Shown here piece by piece: positions 53,373-61,467 of a DNA stretch of 64,000 nt. Below the pieces are notes generated by a model that saw nothing but the letters and a program-made list of their open reading frames with translations, had not been told where the DNA came from and did not search any database. Every line of letters begins with the position of its first letter. The first letter of the stretch is position 1. Source of the stretch: Phyllobacterium sp. OV277 (GTDB taxonomy: Bacteria > Pseudomonadota > Alphaproteobacteria > Rhizobiales > Rhizobiaceae); assembly GCF_900104355.1 (NCBI RefSeq), contig NZ_FNIY01000010.1, positions 62,001 to 126,000 on the forward strand. Reading direction: 5' to 3'. The translations under genes were made by a program, and so were the position numbers.

Positions 53373-54167
53373 TTAAAGATAGGCTTTGGCAACTGTCGGT
53401 ATATCGATGACGCCAAGGGCAAGCGCCGTTGCCACGGTCGACGTCCTGTTGGAGCAACCAAGCTTGTTCTTGGCGTTCTGCAGATAGGTTACCACCGTCC
53501 AACGCGCGATATTGAGAATCTCACCGATCTCGCCATCGGTCTTGCCGTTTGCCGCCCAGAACAGACAGTCAATCTCACGCCTGGTCAAAAGGTTGGCGAT
53601 GATCGCCGCCAGCGATGGATTACGCGTGCCGTGCAGCGCATTGTGAATGCGCGCCGACGCCGCAGCCAATTGCTTGCGCTTGCGATCGATGAATGAGGCC
53701 TGCTCTGCCTCTTCCACGTCAAAGGTCAGGAGCGTGATCCCGCGAAACCCGAAAGCATTTGTCGCACAGATGGCCAGATGGAGATTGCCCAGCCCGCGCC
53801 GTTCGGCATCCTTGAAATAGCGCCTTACGGGCAGCGGCAAGGTTGTATCGGCGGTCAGATTGCGGATTGTGCCCGGTGCATCGGCGCGCGGCTGAAACAG
53901 GCTCATACCCTGCATGATAGGATCGATCTTGAGAAAGTCCTTGGCAAAATAGCGCAGCAACCAGCTGATCGGATAGGTCATGAGAAGCGGTACATTCTCA
54001 TCAACCACATCACTGCCCGGCCGTGGCTCGGAATGACCGACATGGGTAATATAGCGGCAGCCAATCTGCTGCTTGACCTCAAGAAGCATCGCAAGCGTGT
54101 CCGTAGCGACTGCGTCCTTGAACAAACCTTTTTGGAAATCGGGAAAATGAGCCAGTTCGAGCGACAT
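53373..54167 (-). CDS. vjbR: LuxR-family quorum-sensing regulator VjbR
   Basis: A 264-residue regulator: an acyl-homoserine-lactone-binding domain (about 1-170) and a GerE-type HTH (LTRREIDCLFWAANGKTDGEIGEILNIARWTVVTYLQNAKNKLGCSNRTS at about 195-245). The start MSLELAHFPDF and the HTH agree almost word for word with Brucella VjbR as I recall it (MSLDLVHFPN...). VjbR activates virB, flagellar and other genes and answers C12-HSL. A TTG nine bases upstream (54176), with AGAGGA before it, is an alternative start adding 3 residues. It lies next to the flagellar cluster, as in Brucella. Confidence 0.88.
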   Translation of the reverse strand: MSLELAHFPDFQKGLFKDAVATDTLAMLLEVKQQIGCRYITHVGHSEPRPGSDVVDENVPLLMTYPISWLLRYFAKDFLKIDPIMQGMSLFQPRADAPGTIRNLTADTTLPLPVRRYFKDAERRGLGNLHLAICATNAFGFRGITLLTFDVEEAEQASFIDRKRKQLAAASARIHNALHGTRNPSLAAIIANLLTRREIDCLFWAANGKTDGEIGEILNIARWTVVTYLQNAKNKLGCSNRTSTVATALALGVIDIPTVAKAYL

Positions 54168-54623
54168 CGGATACAAGTCATTCCTCTTTGCCTGCAGATT
54201 GCTGGCTTGCGCAACGGTATTCTTCTGGATTTCAGATAGCTTTTAATTACAGCGAATTAAACAGCGTGTTCATGCTCGCACGAGACTGGCGGTCAGACAA
54301 GATCATGAACAATTGTATTTGCACTTTTTCACATATTTGCTGAAAAAAACAATTTTTAGTTGTCCCATCGAGGCTCAATCCTGCCCGCAATCTGTGATTA
54401 CCCCCATCAACAGCAACAAATTGCGCGCTAAACATCGCTGCTCAAAGTAAATTAATTCAAATTTCGGTCATTTTACCTCAGAAACCAGTCACACCTGTGA
54501 GTCGCAGAGATCGCTCCGCGTGGGAACACAACCTGCGCGCGCATGACCTCTCATGCACACGTTCCTGTGAGGCTTATTCACTCTCCCGTCGCCTCAATCG
54601 GGGCAATGTGCTAATTCCTTTGC
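54168..54623. other. Intergenic region between vjbR and the DUF3095 gene
   Basis: About 456 bases, AT-rich near 54300-54470. It holds the divergent promoters. A GCGCAAGC sequence related to the flagellar motif lies at 54205-54212 on the minus strand. A 6-bp hairpin, GCATGA-CCTC-TCATGC, lies at 54541-54556. One 62-codon minus-strand frame (54247-54435) has no family features and no ribosome site, so it is left out. Confidence 0.5.
54205..54215 (-). promoter_or_regulatory. Weak copy of the flagellar motif before vjbR
   Basis: GTTGCGCAAGC on the minus strand, 37 bases before the vjbR ATG. Aligned with GTTCACGCAAGC of motA it lacks one base but has the same distance to the start. Weak on its own. 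Confidence 0.3.
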
Positions 54624-55778
54624 ATGGGTGCCAATTCAAACGACGGCTTCTTTGATACACTTCCGGTCTTCGTTGAGTTCGAAGGCGTAGCGGATGCGCA
54701 TAATTATAAGCCGCTTCCCGATGACTGGCTGCTGGCTGTCGCGGATATTGTCGGCTCGACCAAGGCTATCGAAGAAGGGCGCTACAAGGCGGTGAACATG
54801 GCTGGCGCCAGTGTCATCTCTGCCCTGCTCAATGCACTGGGCAAAAGGGATTACCCCTTTGTTTTCGGCGGCGATGGCGCGCTGGTGGCAATTCCCGCTT
54901 CCGCCGCTGGGCAGGCACGTCAGGCCCTCGCCTCCGTCCAGGCCTGGGTGAAGGATGATCTGCAGCTGACTTTGCGCACAGCGCTTGTGCCGATGACTGA
55001 CATCAAAGCCCAGGGGCTTGAGGTGCGCGTTGCGCGCTTCAGCGCCAGTACAGATGTCTTCTACGCCATGTTTACAGGCGGTGGCAGCAGCTGGGCCGAA
55101 GCGCAAATGAAAGCCGGCAAATATGCCGTCGAAGCGGCCCCATCAGGCGCCCGGCCTGATCTGACTGGCCTCTCCTGCCGCTGGAACCCAATTCAGGCGC
55201 GTAACGGCGAAATCCTGTCGATTATTGCCATTCCGGGCGATGCGGGCGCAACCGCGCCGTTCCAGCGCCTTGTGGCAGAAATTATTGCCATTGCTGCGGA
55301 ACAAAGTCGCGGTTCCCACCCGCTGCCGGAAGAAGGACCGCCCATCGCGTTCAATACAAGCGGTCTTGAAACTGAAGCACGCGCCACCGCCCCCAAGGGA
55401 AAGCGCTTCCTGCGCAAGATTGCAATCCTCGCCCAGATCGCCCTCACCGTAAGCCTTGACCGGCTCGGCCTGACATTCGGGAATTTTGATCCCAGACAAT
55501 ATAAGCGCGACGTGGCGCAGAATTCGGATTTCCGCAAATTCGACGATGGCCTGAAAATGACCATCGATATTGATGCTGCAAGATTACAGCGCATTGAAAC
55601 GCTTCTGGAGAAAGCCGCGCAATCGGGCATCGCGCGTTTTGGCCTGCACAAACAGGATTCCGCATTGATGACCTGTTTTGTGCCGACGCCCATGTCACGC
55701 AACCATGTGCATTTCATCGACGGCGCATCGGGCGGCTATGCCATGGCCGCAAGCAATCTCAAGGCAAAGCTGTCCTGA
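54624..55778 (+). CDS. DUF3095 protein with nucleotide-cyclase-like motifs
   Basis: A 384-residue protein of the DUF3095 family. Two short regions recall class III nucleotide cyclases: LLAVADIVGSTKAIEEGRY (about 31-50), where cyclases have the metal-binding FADIxGST, and YPFVFGGDGALVAIPA (about 74-89), where they have GDGLMA. Other cyclase residues are not evident, so enzyme activity is doubtful. The C-terminal half begins after residue 245 and shows YKRDVAQNSDFRKFDDGLKM. The gene begins with ATG at 54624 and no good ribosome site is seen. Its last 45 bases are also present, slightly changed, at 57160-57204 as part of a tandem duplication. Confidence 0.7.
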   Translation: MGANSNDGFFDTLPVFVEFEGVADAHNYKPLPDDWLLAVADIVGSTKAIEEGRYKAVNMAGASVISALLNALGKRDYPFVFGGDGALVAIPASAAGQARQALASVQAWVKDDLQLTLRTALVPMTDIKAQGLEVRVARFSASTDVFYAMFTGGGSSWAEAQMKAGKYAVEAAPSGARPDLTGLSCRWNPIQARNGEILSIIAIPGDAGATAPFQRLVAEIIAIAAEQSRGSHPLPEEGPPIAFNTSGLETEARATAPKGKRFLRKIAILAQIALTVSLDRLGLTFGNFDPRQYKRDVAQNSDFRKFDDGLKMTIDIDAARLQRIETLLEKAAQSGIARFGLHKQDSALMTCFVPTPMSRNHVHFIDGASGGYAMAASNLKAKLS

Positions 55779-56098
55779 GTATTCCCGTAGCTTTATCTCG
55801 CCCGCCACACTTGCGTCAGAGGCGAAAGTGATTCGTTTTTGATAGCCAATCGCGCCGTCATTTTGCGCGCAATGAAGATTGCAATTTTGTGTGCTCTCAA
55901 CCCTCGGATGCGCCAAACGAGATTAGCCTCTTCTCCTTACCCTAAAGTCTTACGGAAAATACAAAATTTTGTACAATTTCAAAGCCTTATAGGTGGCATT
56001 GCTGATTTGATTCCACCTATATCTGACTCATAAAGCCTTGGACCCGTGGGCATCATTAAATGCCATCCAAACTGCGTGGTCACTGGCGGAGTGACCCG
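55779..56098 (+). promoter_or_regulatory. Leader of the first SCPU gene (duplicated at 57205-57576)
   Basis: About 320 bases without a gene, AT-rich towards 55950-56050. A perfect 14-base palindrome, TACAAAATTTTGTA, lies at 55960-55973. The region has a diverged copy upstream of the second SCPU gene, in which the palindrome is broken. It should hold the promoter of the fimbrial operon. Confidence 0.6.
55960..55973. promoter_or_regulatory. Perfect AT-rich palindrome, candidate operator
   Basis: TACAAAATTTTGTA, symmetric over all 14 bases, about 126 bases before the first SCPU start. In the other copy of this leader (about 57380-57394) the same place reads GATAAATTTTCCTAC, no longer symmetric. 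Confidence 0.5.
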
Positions 56099-56848
56099 TT
56101 GAGCAGAACAAAGATCATTATCTCGATCCTCACCGCGGCGGCTATTGGCTGGTCAGGACCGGCTTATGCGGACCCGAAACCAAAATCTAAGCAGAGTTTC
56201 TTGGGGAAATTCATCAATGGTTATGAAATTGAAAAGAAAGGTGGTGCAAAAGCAGGCTCGGGACCGAGTATCGATAAGCCCACGCCCAATGCCGATAAAA
56301 AGATCGATATCGAGGATGAATGGGGGCTGATCAGGGCGTATGACGACGGGCCGATCTTGTTGGATCACCCTGATGAGGATACCACGTCGCATGCCGGTAG
56401 TGTGGATATTAAGCTAACGATCACCAATGACTGCATCGTCAATAATGCTGACAGTACCAAAGTGGGTAATGCCATGCTGGATTTCGGCTCCCGAATGAGT
56501 GTGACGAAATTGATTGAAACGAACACGAGTACAAATGTCAGTGCTATTCAGATCACATGCACCAGAGGGACAGCATTCAATATCGCCCTCGGTAAAGGTC
56601 TGTACCATGACGGCACGTCACGCAGAATGGGTGGCGGCACTGGCTCTTATATCAGCTACGATCTGTATCGTAGTGCGAGTGACACGGTTCCTTGGGGCAC
56701 AACCAAGGGCACAGATACCTTGGCTGTGACAACGGTGAAGGACGACGAACCTCAGCCATTGACGATCTATGGCCGTGTTCCAGCGTCGACAACCAAGCCA
56801 GCACCTGGCGTCTATAAAGACACGGTCGCCATCAGCGTCGTTTTCTAA
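56099..56848 (+). CDS. Spore coat U (SCPU) domain fimbrial subunit A
   Basis: A 249-residue secreted protein. The start is TTG at 56099 with GGAG 7 bases upstream, which yields a signal peptide MSRTKIIISILTAAAIGWSG... (cut after AYA); the ATG at 56060 would put 13 odd residues before it. A region of about 75 residues rich in Lys, Asp and Pro follows, then the SCPU domain (about 100-249: DIKLTITNDCIVNNADSTKV, GNAMLDFGSRM, IQITCTRGTAFNIALGKGLY, PAPGVYKDTVAISVVF). Such subunits form thin archaic chaperone-usher pili. It is a duplicate of subunit B, with the linker unlike. Confidence 0.8.
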   Translation: MSRTKIIISILTAAAIGWSGPAYADPKPKSKQSFLGKFINGYEIEKKGGAKAGSGPSIDKPTPNADKKIDIEDEWGLIRAYDDGPILLDHPDEDTTSHAGSVDIKLTITNDCIVNNADSTKVGNAMLDFGSRMSVTKLIETNTSTNVSAIQITCTRGTAFNIALGKGLYHDGTSRRMGGGTGSYISYDLYRSASDTVPWGTTKGTDTLAVTTVKDDEPQPLTIYGRVPASTTKPAPGVYKDTVAISVVF

Positions 56849-56872
56849 CCTCTCGCCCAAGGACGTAACGCC

Positions 56873-57159
56873 ATGCGCTCATATCTCGCGCGTCTGGCGG
56901 TCGTCTCAGGGTTGATAATCGCGCAGGAAGGGCGGGCGGCATCCGGATCAACCGCAATTTCAGCCTCCGCCGCGATCTGGTCACCCTCCGGTTCCCAGCC
57001 TGTCGGGCACGTCATCCGTGCCCTCGACACTTGATCTTTACCTGAACAGCATCAAAGTTTTCTCGGGCGAAGTCCCCGCCGCACCCTTCGATGTGACAAA
57101 TCTTCCCCTCATGGACGGTGGCGACGATGCCCGCATTGTCATGAAGGATGCGCTTGGGC
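56873..57159 (+). pseudogene. Chimeric remnant: chaperone start joined to usher middle
   Basis: Positions 56873-56942 match the first bases of the fimbrial chaperone gene (58195-58266); from there the sequence matches the usher gene at about 59682-59897. The join lies in GGCGGCATCC, which is present at both source points (58257-58266 and 59672-59681), so a deletion of 1415 bp between these 10-bp repeats explains it. The usher part is out of frame and translation from the chaperone ATG stops at 57032-57034 after 53 residues. The unit then ends at 57159, where the copy of the DUF3095 gene end begins. It is a dead piece of a duplicated operon. Confidence 0.85.
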
Positions 57160-57500
57160 TTCTATGCCATGGCCGCAAGCAATCTCAAGGCAAAGCTGTC
57201 CTGAGCATTCCCCTAGCTTTATCCAGCCCGCCACACCTTCGTTAGAGGTGAAAGTGATTCGCTTTTATAGCCAATCGAGGCGCCATTTTGCGCCCAATGA
57301 AGATTGCAATTGTCTTTGCTCTCAACCCCAAGATGAGCCAACCGAAATAAACTCTTGCTTGTCACTCTAAAGTCTTACGAAAAAGATAAATTTTCCTACA
57401 ATTTCAAAGAGTTATAGGTGATGTTACTGATTTCATTCCGGGTATATTTGACTCATAAAACCCCGGACCCGTGAGCATTCACAAAATACCATCCAAACAG
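57160..57500 (+). repeat. Second copy of the DUF3095 gene end and SCPU leader
   Basis: Aligns from about 55735 to 56090 with scattered base changes and small indels. It begins with the final 15 codons of the DUF3095 gene (from GCCATGGCCGCAAGCAATCT on), out of any complete gene. This marks the junction of the tandem duplication, so unit A is 55735-57159 and unit B starts at 57160. No functional gene is present here apart from the leader of SCPU B. Confidence 0.85.
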
Positions 57501-57576
57501 CGGGTCCCCGACCGTACGATCCATTGAACAATATGAAGCAATTGAGAACCAAACAATTTTTGAAAGAGAAGAGACA

Positions 57577-58170
57577 ATGAACAGAACGAAAATCATTATC
57601 CCGATCCTCGCCGCGGCTGCGATTGGCTGGTCAGGGGCGGCTTATGCGGGGACCGACCCAGCAGCAACGAAGAACGACACAGCAACGAAGGAGCCACTAC
57701 CACCAACGAAGGCCGGTAATTTGGATGTTCAGTTAACGATCACCAATGACTGCATCGTCAATAATGCTGACAGTACCAAAGTGGGTAATGCCATGCTGGA
57801 TTTCGGCTCCCGAATGAGTCTGACGAAATTGATTGAAACGAACACAAGCACAAATGTCAGTGCTATTCAGATCACATGCACCAGAGGGACAGCATTCAAT
57901 ATCGCCCTCGGTAAAGGTCTGTACCATGACGGCACGTCACGCAGAATGGGCGGCGGCACTGGCTCGTTTATCCACTATGATCTGTATCGTAGTGCGGGTG
58001 ACACGGTTCCTTGGGGTACCGACAAGACAAAGGATACCTTGGCTGTGACAACGGCGAAGGACGACGAACCTCAGCCATTGACGATCTACGGCCGTGTTCC
58101 AGCGTCGACGGCAGCCAAGCCAGCACCTGGCGTCTATAAAGACACGGTCGCCATCAGCGTCGTTTTCTAA
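57577..58170 (+). CDS. Spore coat U (SCPU) domain fimbrial subunit B
   Basis: A 197-residue secreted protein. GAGAAGAGACA precedes the ATG. The signal peptide ends AAYA at about residue 24, and a short Thr/Lys/Pro spacer leads to the SCPU domain (about 50-197), which is nearly identical to that of subunit A, including at the DNA level. It lies 24 bases before the chaperone gene and so is the subunit of the intact operon. Cys residues in NDCIV and ITCTRG should form the fold disulfide. Confidence 0.85.
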   Translation: MNRTKIIIPILAAAAIGWSGAAYAGTDPAATKNDTATKEPLPPTKAGNLDVQLTITNDCIVNNADSTKVGNAMLDFGSRMSLTKLIETNTSTNVSAIQITCTRGTAFNIALGKGLYHDGTSRRMGGGTGSFIHYDLYRSAGDTVPWGTDKTKDTLAVTTAKDDEPQPLTIYGRVPASTAAKPAPGVYKDTVAISVVF

Positions 58171-58194
58171 CCTCTCTCCCAAGGATGTAACGCC

Positions 58195-58920
58195 ATGCGC
58201 TCATATCTCGCGTTTCTGGCGGTCGTCTCCGGGTTGATAATCGCGCAGGAAGGGCGGGCGGCATCCCTACAGGTGTCGCCCATCTCTGTCGACCTGACTG
58301 CGCCAGCTCGAGCCTCGTCCGTCAATCTCCGCAACACGGGTAGCCGCCCTGTCAACGTGCAGGTTCGCGTGTTCAAATGGACCCAGATTGGCGGGAAGGA
58401 CCAATTGGTTCCCGCTCAGGATGTGGTCGCCAGTCCACCTGCTGCCTCGTTGCAGCCAGACGCCGCCTATACGATCAGGATTGCCCGCAACGGCGGCGCA
58501 CCGCTTGCCGCTGGCGAGGGCGCATACCGGCTGCTCATCGACGAACTTCCCGAGGTGAACCTTCGCCGGTCGAACACAGGCGTCGGTTTTGTCGTGCAAT
58601 ATTCCATTCCGGTGTTCTTCGGCACCCGGTCCGCCAGCGCGGAGCTGCATTGGAATATCAGCCGCGACAAAGGCAATCTTGTGCTTGAGGTCACCAATAC
58701 AGGCAACCGCCACGCCAAAATTGCCAATCTGAAGGTCGCATCATCCGTGGGACCGCTGTCGTTTGGCGATGGTCTGAACGGGTATGTCCTGCCCGGCAGC
58801 ACCATGCGCTGGACCGCTCCGGTCGGCGCACGTCGCATCCAGTCCGGCACCAGCGTCAACATCACGGCGAGCGGAGATGATTATGCTGTTAACGAGTCAG
58901 CGACCGTCACAGGCCACTAA
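58195..58920 (+). CDS. Periplasmic fimbrial chaperone (PapD-like)
   Basis: A 241-residue chaperone with signal peptide (about 1-23, ends GRAA). The two Ig-like domains show LQVSPISVDLTAPARASSVNLRNTG with the usual donor strand start, VQVRVFKWTQ, and RLLIDELPEV (the strand with conserved residues for subunit binding), then GNLVLEVTNTGNRHAKIANL. It folds the SCPU subunits and hands them to the usher. AAGGATG precedes the ATG. It overlaps the usher gene by 38 bases. Confidence 0.9.
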   Translation: MRSYLAFLAVVSGLIIAQEGRAASLQVSPISVDLTAPARASSVNLRNTGSRPVNVQVRVFKWTQIGGKDQLVPAQDVVASPPAASLQPDAAYTIRIARNGGAPLAAGEGAYRLLIDELPEVNLRRSNTGVGFVVQYSIPVFFGTRSASAELHWNISRDKGNLVLEVTNTGNRHAKIANLKVASSVGPLSFGDGLNGYVLPGSTMRWTAPVGARRIQSGTSVNITASGDDYAVNESATVTGH

Positions 58921-61360
58921 GGCGTATCTTGCCACATGCATGATCCTCGCGGTTGGGTTGATTGGTGAAACACAGGCTATGGCTCAGGATGTCTCGCTTA
59001 CCAGTCAGGATATTCTGCTCAGTCAGGACATACTGTCCGGCCAGAAAATGCAGCCCAGTCAGGACCTGCTGCTTGGCGTCACTGTCAATGATTATCCAAC
59101 CGGTGCACTGGTCACATTCAAAAGGCTTCCCGGCGGCAAGCTCGCCGCGAAGCCGGAAGATTTGCGCGCTGCCGGTATCAAACCGGATCGTGGCATCATC
59201 GGTGCCGATGGGTTGATCCCGCTCGACAATCTGCGGCCAGTCACATGGATTTATGACGAACCCCGGCAAATCGTTATCTTCACCGCACCTGATGATGCCC
59301 GCGTGCCCGCCAGCGTCGATGTGGGGTCCAGCCGCAGTCCGGTGGACCTGTCGGCGGTTCGCTCTGATTTTGGTTCAGTGCTCAACTATACGCTTTACGG
59401 CACCTATGGCGCGCCTTGGCGTCATTGGAACAAGCAGCGCAATACCGGCTCATTGAGCGGCAGGTTTGAATCACGGATACTGACGCCGTTTGGTACCTTC
59501 ACCAATACGGCCCTTGCCCGGATGAATGCCTTTACCACCTTCAACCATCCCGACAATGGCTTTACCCGCCTCGACAGCAACTGGCGCTACACGGACCCGA
59601 AACATTCGCTGGTCTATCAAGTCGGCGACTCCATCTCCAGCGCGTCATCATCAGGCTCGTCCTATCGCTTCGGCGGCATCCAGATCAACCGCAATTTCAG
59701 CCTCCGCCGGGATCTGGTCACCAGCCCGGTTCCCAGCCTGTCGGGCACATCCTCCGTGCCCTCGACGCTTGATCTTTACCTGAACAATATCAAAGTCTTC
59801 TCCGGCGAAGTCCCCGCCGGTCCCTTCGATGTGACAAATCTTCCCGTCATGGGCGGCGGCGGCGATGCCCGCATTGTCATGAAGGATGCGCTTGGGCGGG
59901 ACGTTGTCACGCAGCAATCCTATTTTTTCGCCCCCGGCATGCTGGGTCCGGGCTATGTCGATTTCTCAGCCGAACTCGGTTTCCCCCGCATCGGATATGG
60001 CAATGACACTTTCAGTTATGATCGCCATCTCGCCGGTTCCGCCAGCGTGCGTTACGGCCTGACCAACTGGCTGACGCTGGAAGGTCATGGCGAAAGCACG
60101 CGCGGCCTGATCAATGGCAGCGCTGGATTTGTCACCAGTCTCGGTCCCTTTGGCTCCATCAATGCCTCCTATTCCGGCAGCAAATATGGCGACGAGACCG
60201 GTGGCAAGGCATCAGCCTTCTATCAGGTCTCGCACAGGGGCTATTCCTTCTATATGGGCGCGGATCGCTCGTTTGGCAGTTACAACGATGTCAGTCTCGT
60301 GGTTGATCGCAGCCGCAGCGCATATGTGCCGCTGGCTTCCCGCGCCAGAGAAGTCGACCGGATCGGCATATCCTTTCCGCTCGGCTTTGATCCATCGTCG
60401 CTCAGCCTTGGCTATTCCCGCATTGGCGGCGCTGGCAAGGACGGCGATTCCAGCATTCTCACCGCGTCCTGGTCGCGAACCGTGTTTGATAAAGCCTCTG
60501 TCTATCTCTCCGCCTATGCCGATTTGAGCAGCAGCAGCAAATCCGGCATTTATGGCGGCATTTCCTTTCCGCTGGGTGATAACATGCACGCATCAGCCAA
60601 TCTCTCGCGGAGCGGTGACCACATCGGCATTGACACCAGCCTGTCGAAATCGGCGTCGCAAACGGAAGGTTCGGTTGGCTGGTCGCTGCATGATCATGAG
60701 ACACCCGGTGGCACCGGCAGCCGCTCCGCCTCTGGCAGTTACCGCACCCGAACAGCCAATCTTTCCGGCTCGCTCGACCAGTCGGGCGATCAGGGCCGCA
60801 TCACCGGCACCGTCGAAGGTTCGATTGTTGCGGCAGGCGGCGATATCTTCTTCGCCAACCGCATCGATGATGCTTTTGCCGTGGTCAAGGCTGGCGGCCC
60901 CGATGTTGATGTTTCCGTCAACAACCGCCGCGTCGGCACCACCAATTCGCACGGCCGCGCGCTTGTCCCCTATCTCAGATCCTATGATAACAATACTGTC
61001 GCCATCGACCCGACCAATCTTCCCCTCGATCTGCAGCCGGAGTCAACGCAAGTCGTGGTTGTCCCGGCTGATCGCTCCGGCACCGTGGTTGATTTTGGCG
61101 TGAAGAAGACAGACGCCGCCCTCGTCAGCCTGACCGGACCCGATGGCCAGCCGCTGAAACTCGGCGCTGCGGTTCAGCTTGATGGCACCGACCAGACGAC
61201 AATTGCCGGTTATGAGGGGCTGACATGGCTCACCGGCCTCTCGCACCACAACAGCCTCACCGTGACCTTGCCCGAAGCCGCGGGCACCTGCCACGCCAGT
61301 TTTGACTATGAATCGGTAGCGGGCACACAACCAACGATTGGTCCTGTTCCATGCCGATAA
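58883..61360 (+). CDS. Outer-membrane fimbrial usher (archaic chaperone-usher type)
   Basis: An 825-residue outer-membrane usher. The start is ATG at 58883 with GGAG 6 bases upstream; the ATG at 58877 is too close to that site. A signal peptide (about 1-35, ends AMA) is followed by three SQD repeats (TSQDILLSQDIL, PSQDLLLG) before the N-terminal usher domain (VTVNDYPTGALVTFKRLPGG). The barrel covers about 160-650 (NFSLRRDLVTSPVPSLSGTS, LTLEGHGESTRG), and the C-terminal domains follow (DVDVSVNNRRVGTTNSHGRA, LGAAVQLDGTDQTTIAGYEG). It secretes the SCPU subunits. It shares a segment with the remnant at 56943-57159. Confidence 0.92.
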   Translation: MLLTSQRPSQATKAYLATCMILAVGLIGETQAMAQDVSLTSQDILLSQDILSGQKMQPSQDLLLGVTVNDYPTGALVTFKRLPGGKLAAKPEDLRAAGIKPDRGIIGADGLIPLDNLRPVTWIYDEPRQIVIFTAPDDARVPASVDVGSSRSPVDLSAVRSDFGSVLNYTLYGTYGAPWRHWNKQRNTGSLSGRFESRILTPFGTFTNTALARMNAFTTFNHPDNGFTRLDSNWRYTDPKHSLVYQVGDSISSASSSGSSYRFGGIQINRNFSLRRDLVTSPVPSLSGTSSVPSTLDLYLNNIKVFSGEVPAGPFDVTNLPVMGGGGDARIVMKDALGRDVVTQQSYFFAPGMLGPGYVDFSAELGFPRIGYGNDTFSYDRHLAGSASVRYGLTNWLTLEGHGESTRGLINGSAGFVTSLGPFGSINASYSGSKYGDETGGKASAFYQVSHRGYSFYMGADRSFGSYNDVSLVVDRSRSAYVPLASRAREVDRIGISFPLGFDPSSLSLGYSRIGGAGKDGDSSILTASWSRTVFDKASVYLSAYADLSSSSKSGIYGGISFPLGDNMHASANLSRSGDHIGIDTSLSKSASQTEGSVGWSLHDHETPGGTGSRSASGSYRTRTANLSGSLDQSGDQGRITGTVEGSIVAAGGDIFFANRIDDAFAVVKAGGPDVDVSVNNRRVGTTNSHGRALVPYLRSYDNNTVAIDPTNLPLDLQPESTQVVVVPADRSGTVVDFGVKKTDAALVSLTGPDGQPLKLGAAVQLDGTDQTTIAGYEGLTWLTGLSHHNSLTVTLPEAAGTCHASFDYESVAGTQPTIGPVPCR

Positions 61361-61467
61361 GACAGGGTGTTCCTGAAGCCTCCCGAATAATTGGGTCTCT
61401 CTTGACCACATGCCCCGTAACCACGCGGCAACCTCCGCGTCGCACCTTTTAATCGATGAGATTAGCC

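Noticed and set aside
54247-54435. A 62-codon minus-strand frame upstream of vjbR
   Set aside because: AT-rich intergenic sequence, no ribosome site, no domain.
57018-57245. 75-codon frame with usher-like sequence, as a separate small gene
   Set aside because: It is a fragment of the usher (about 59760-59897) joined to copied intergenic sequence, so it is part of the pseudogene.
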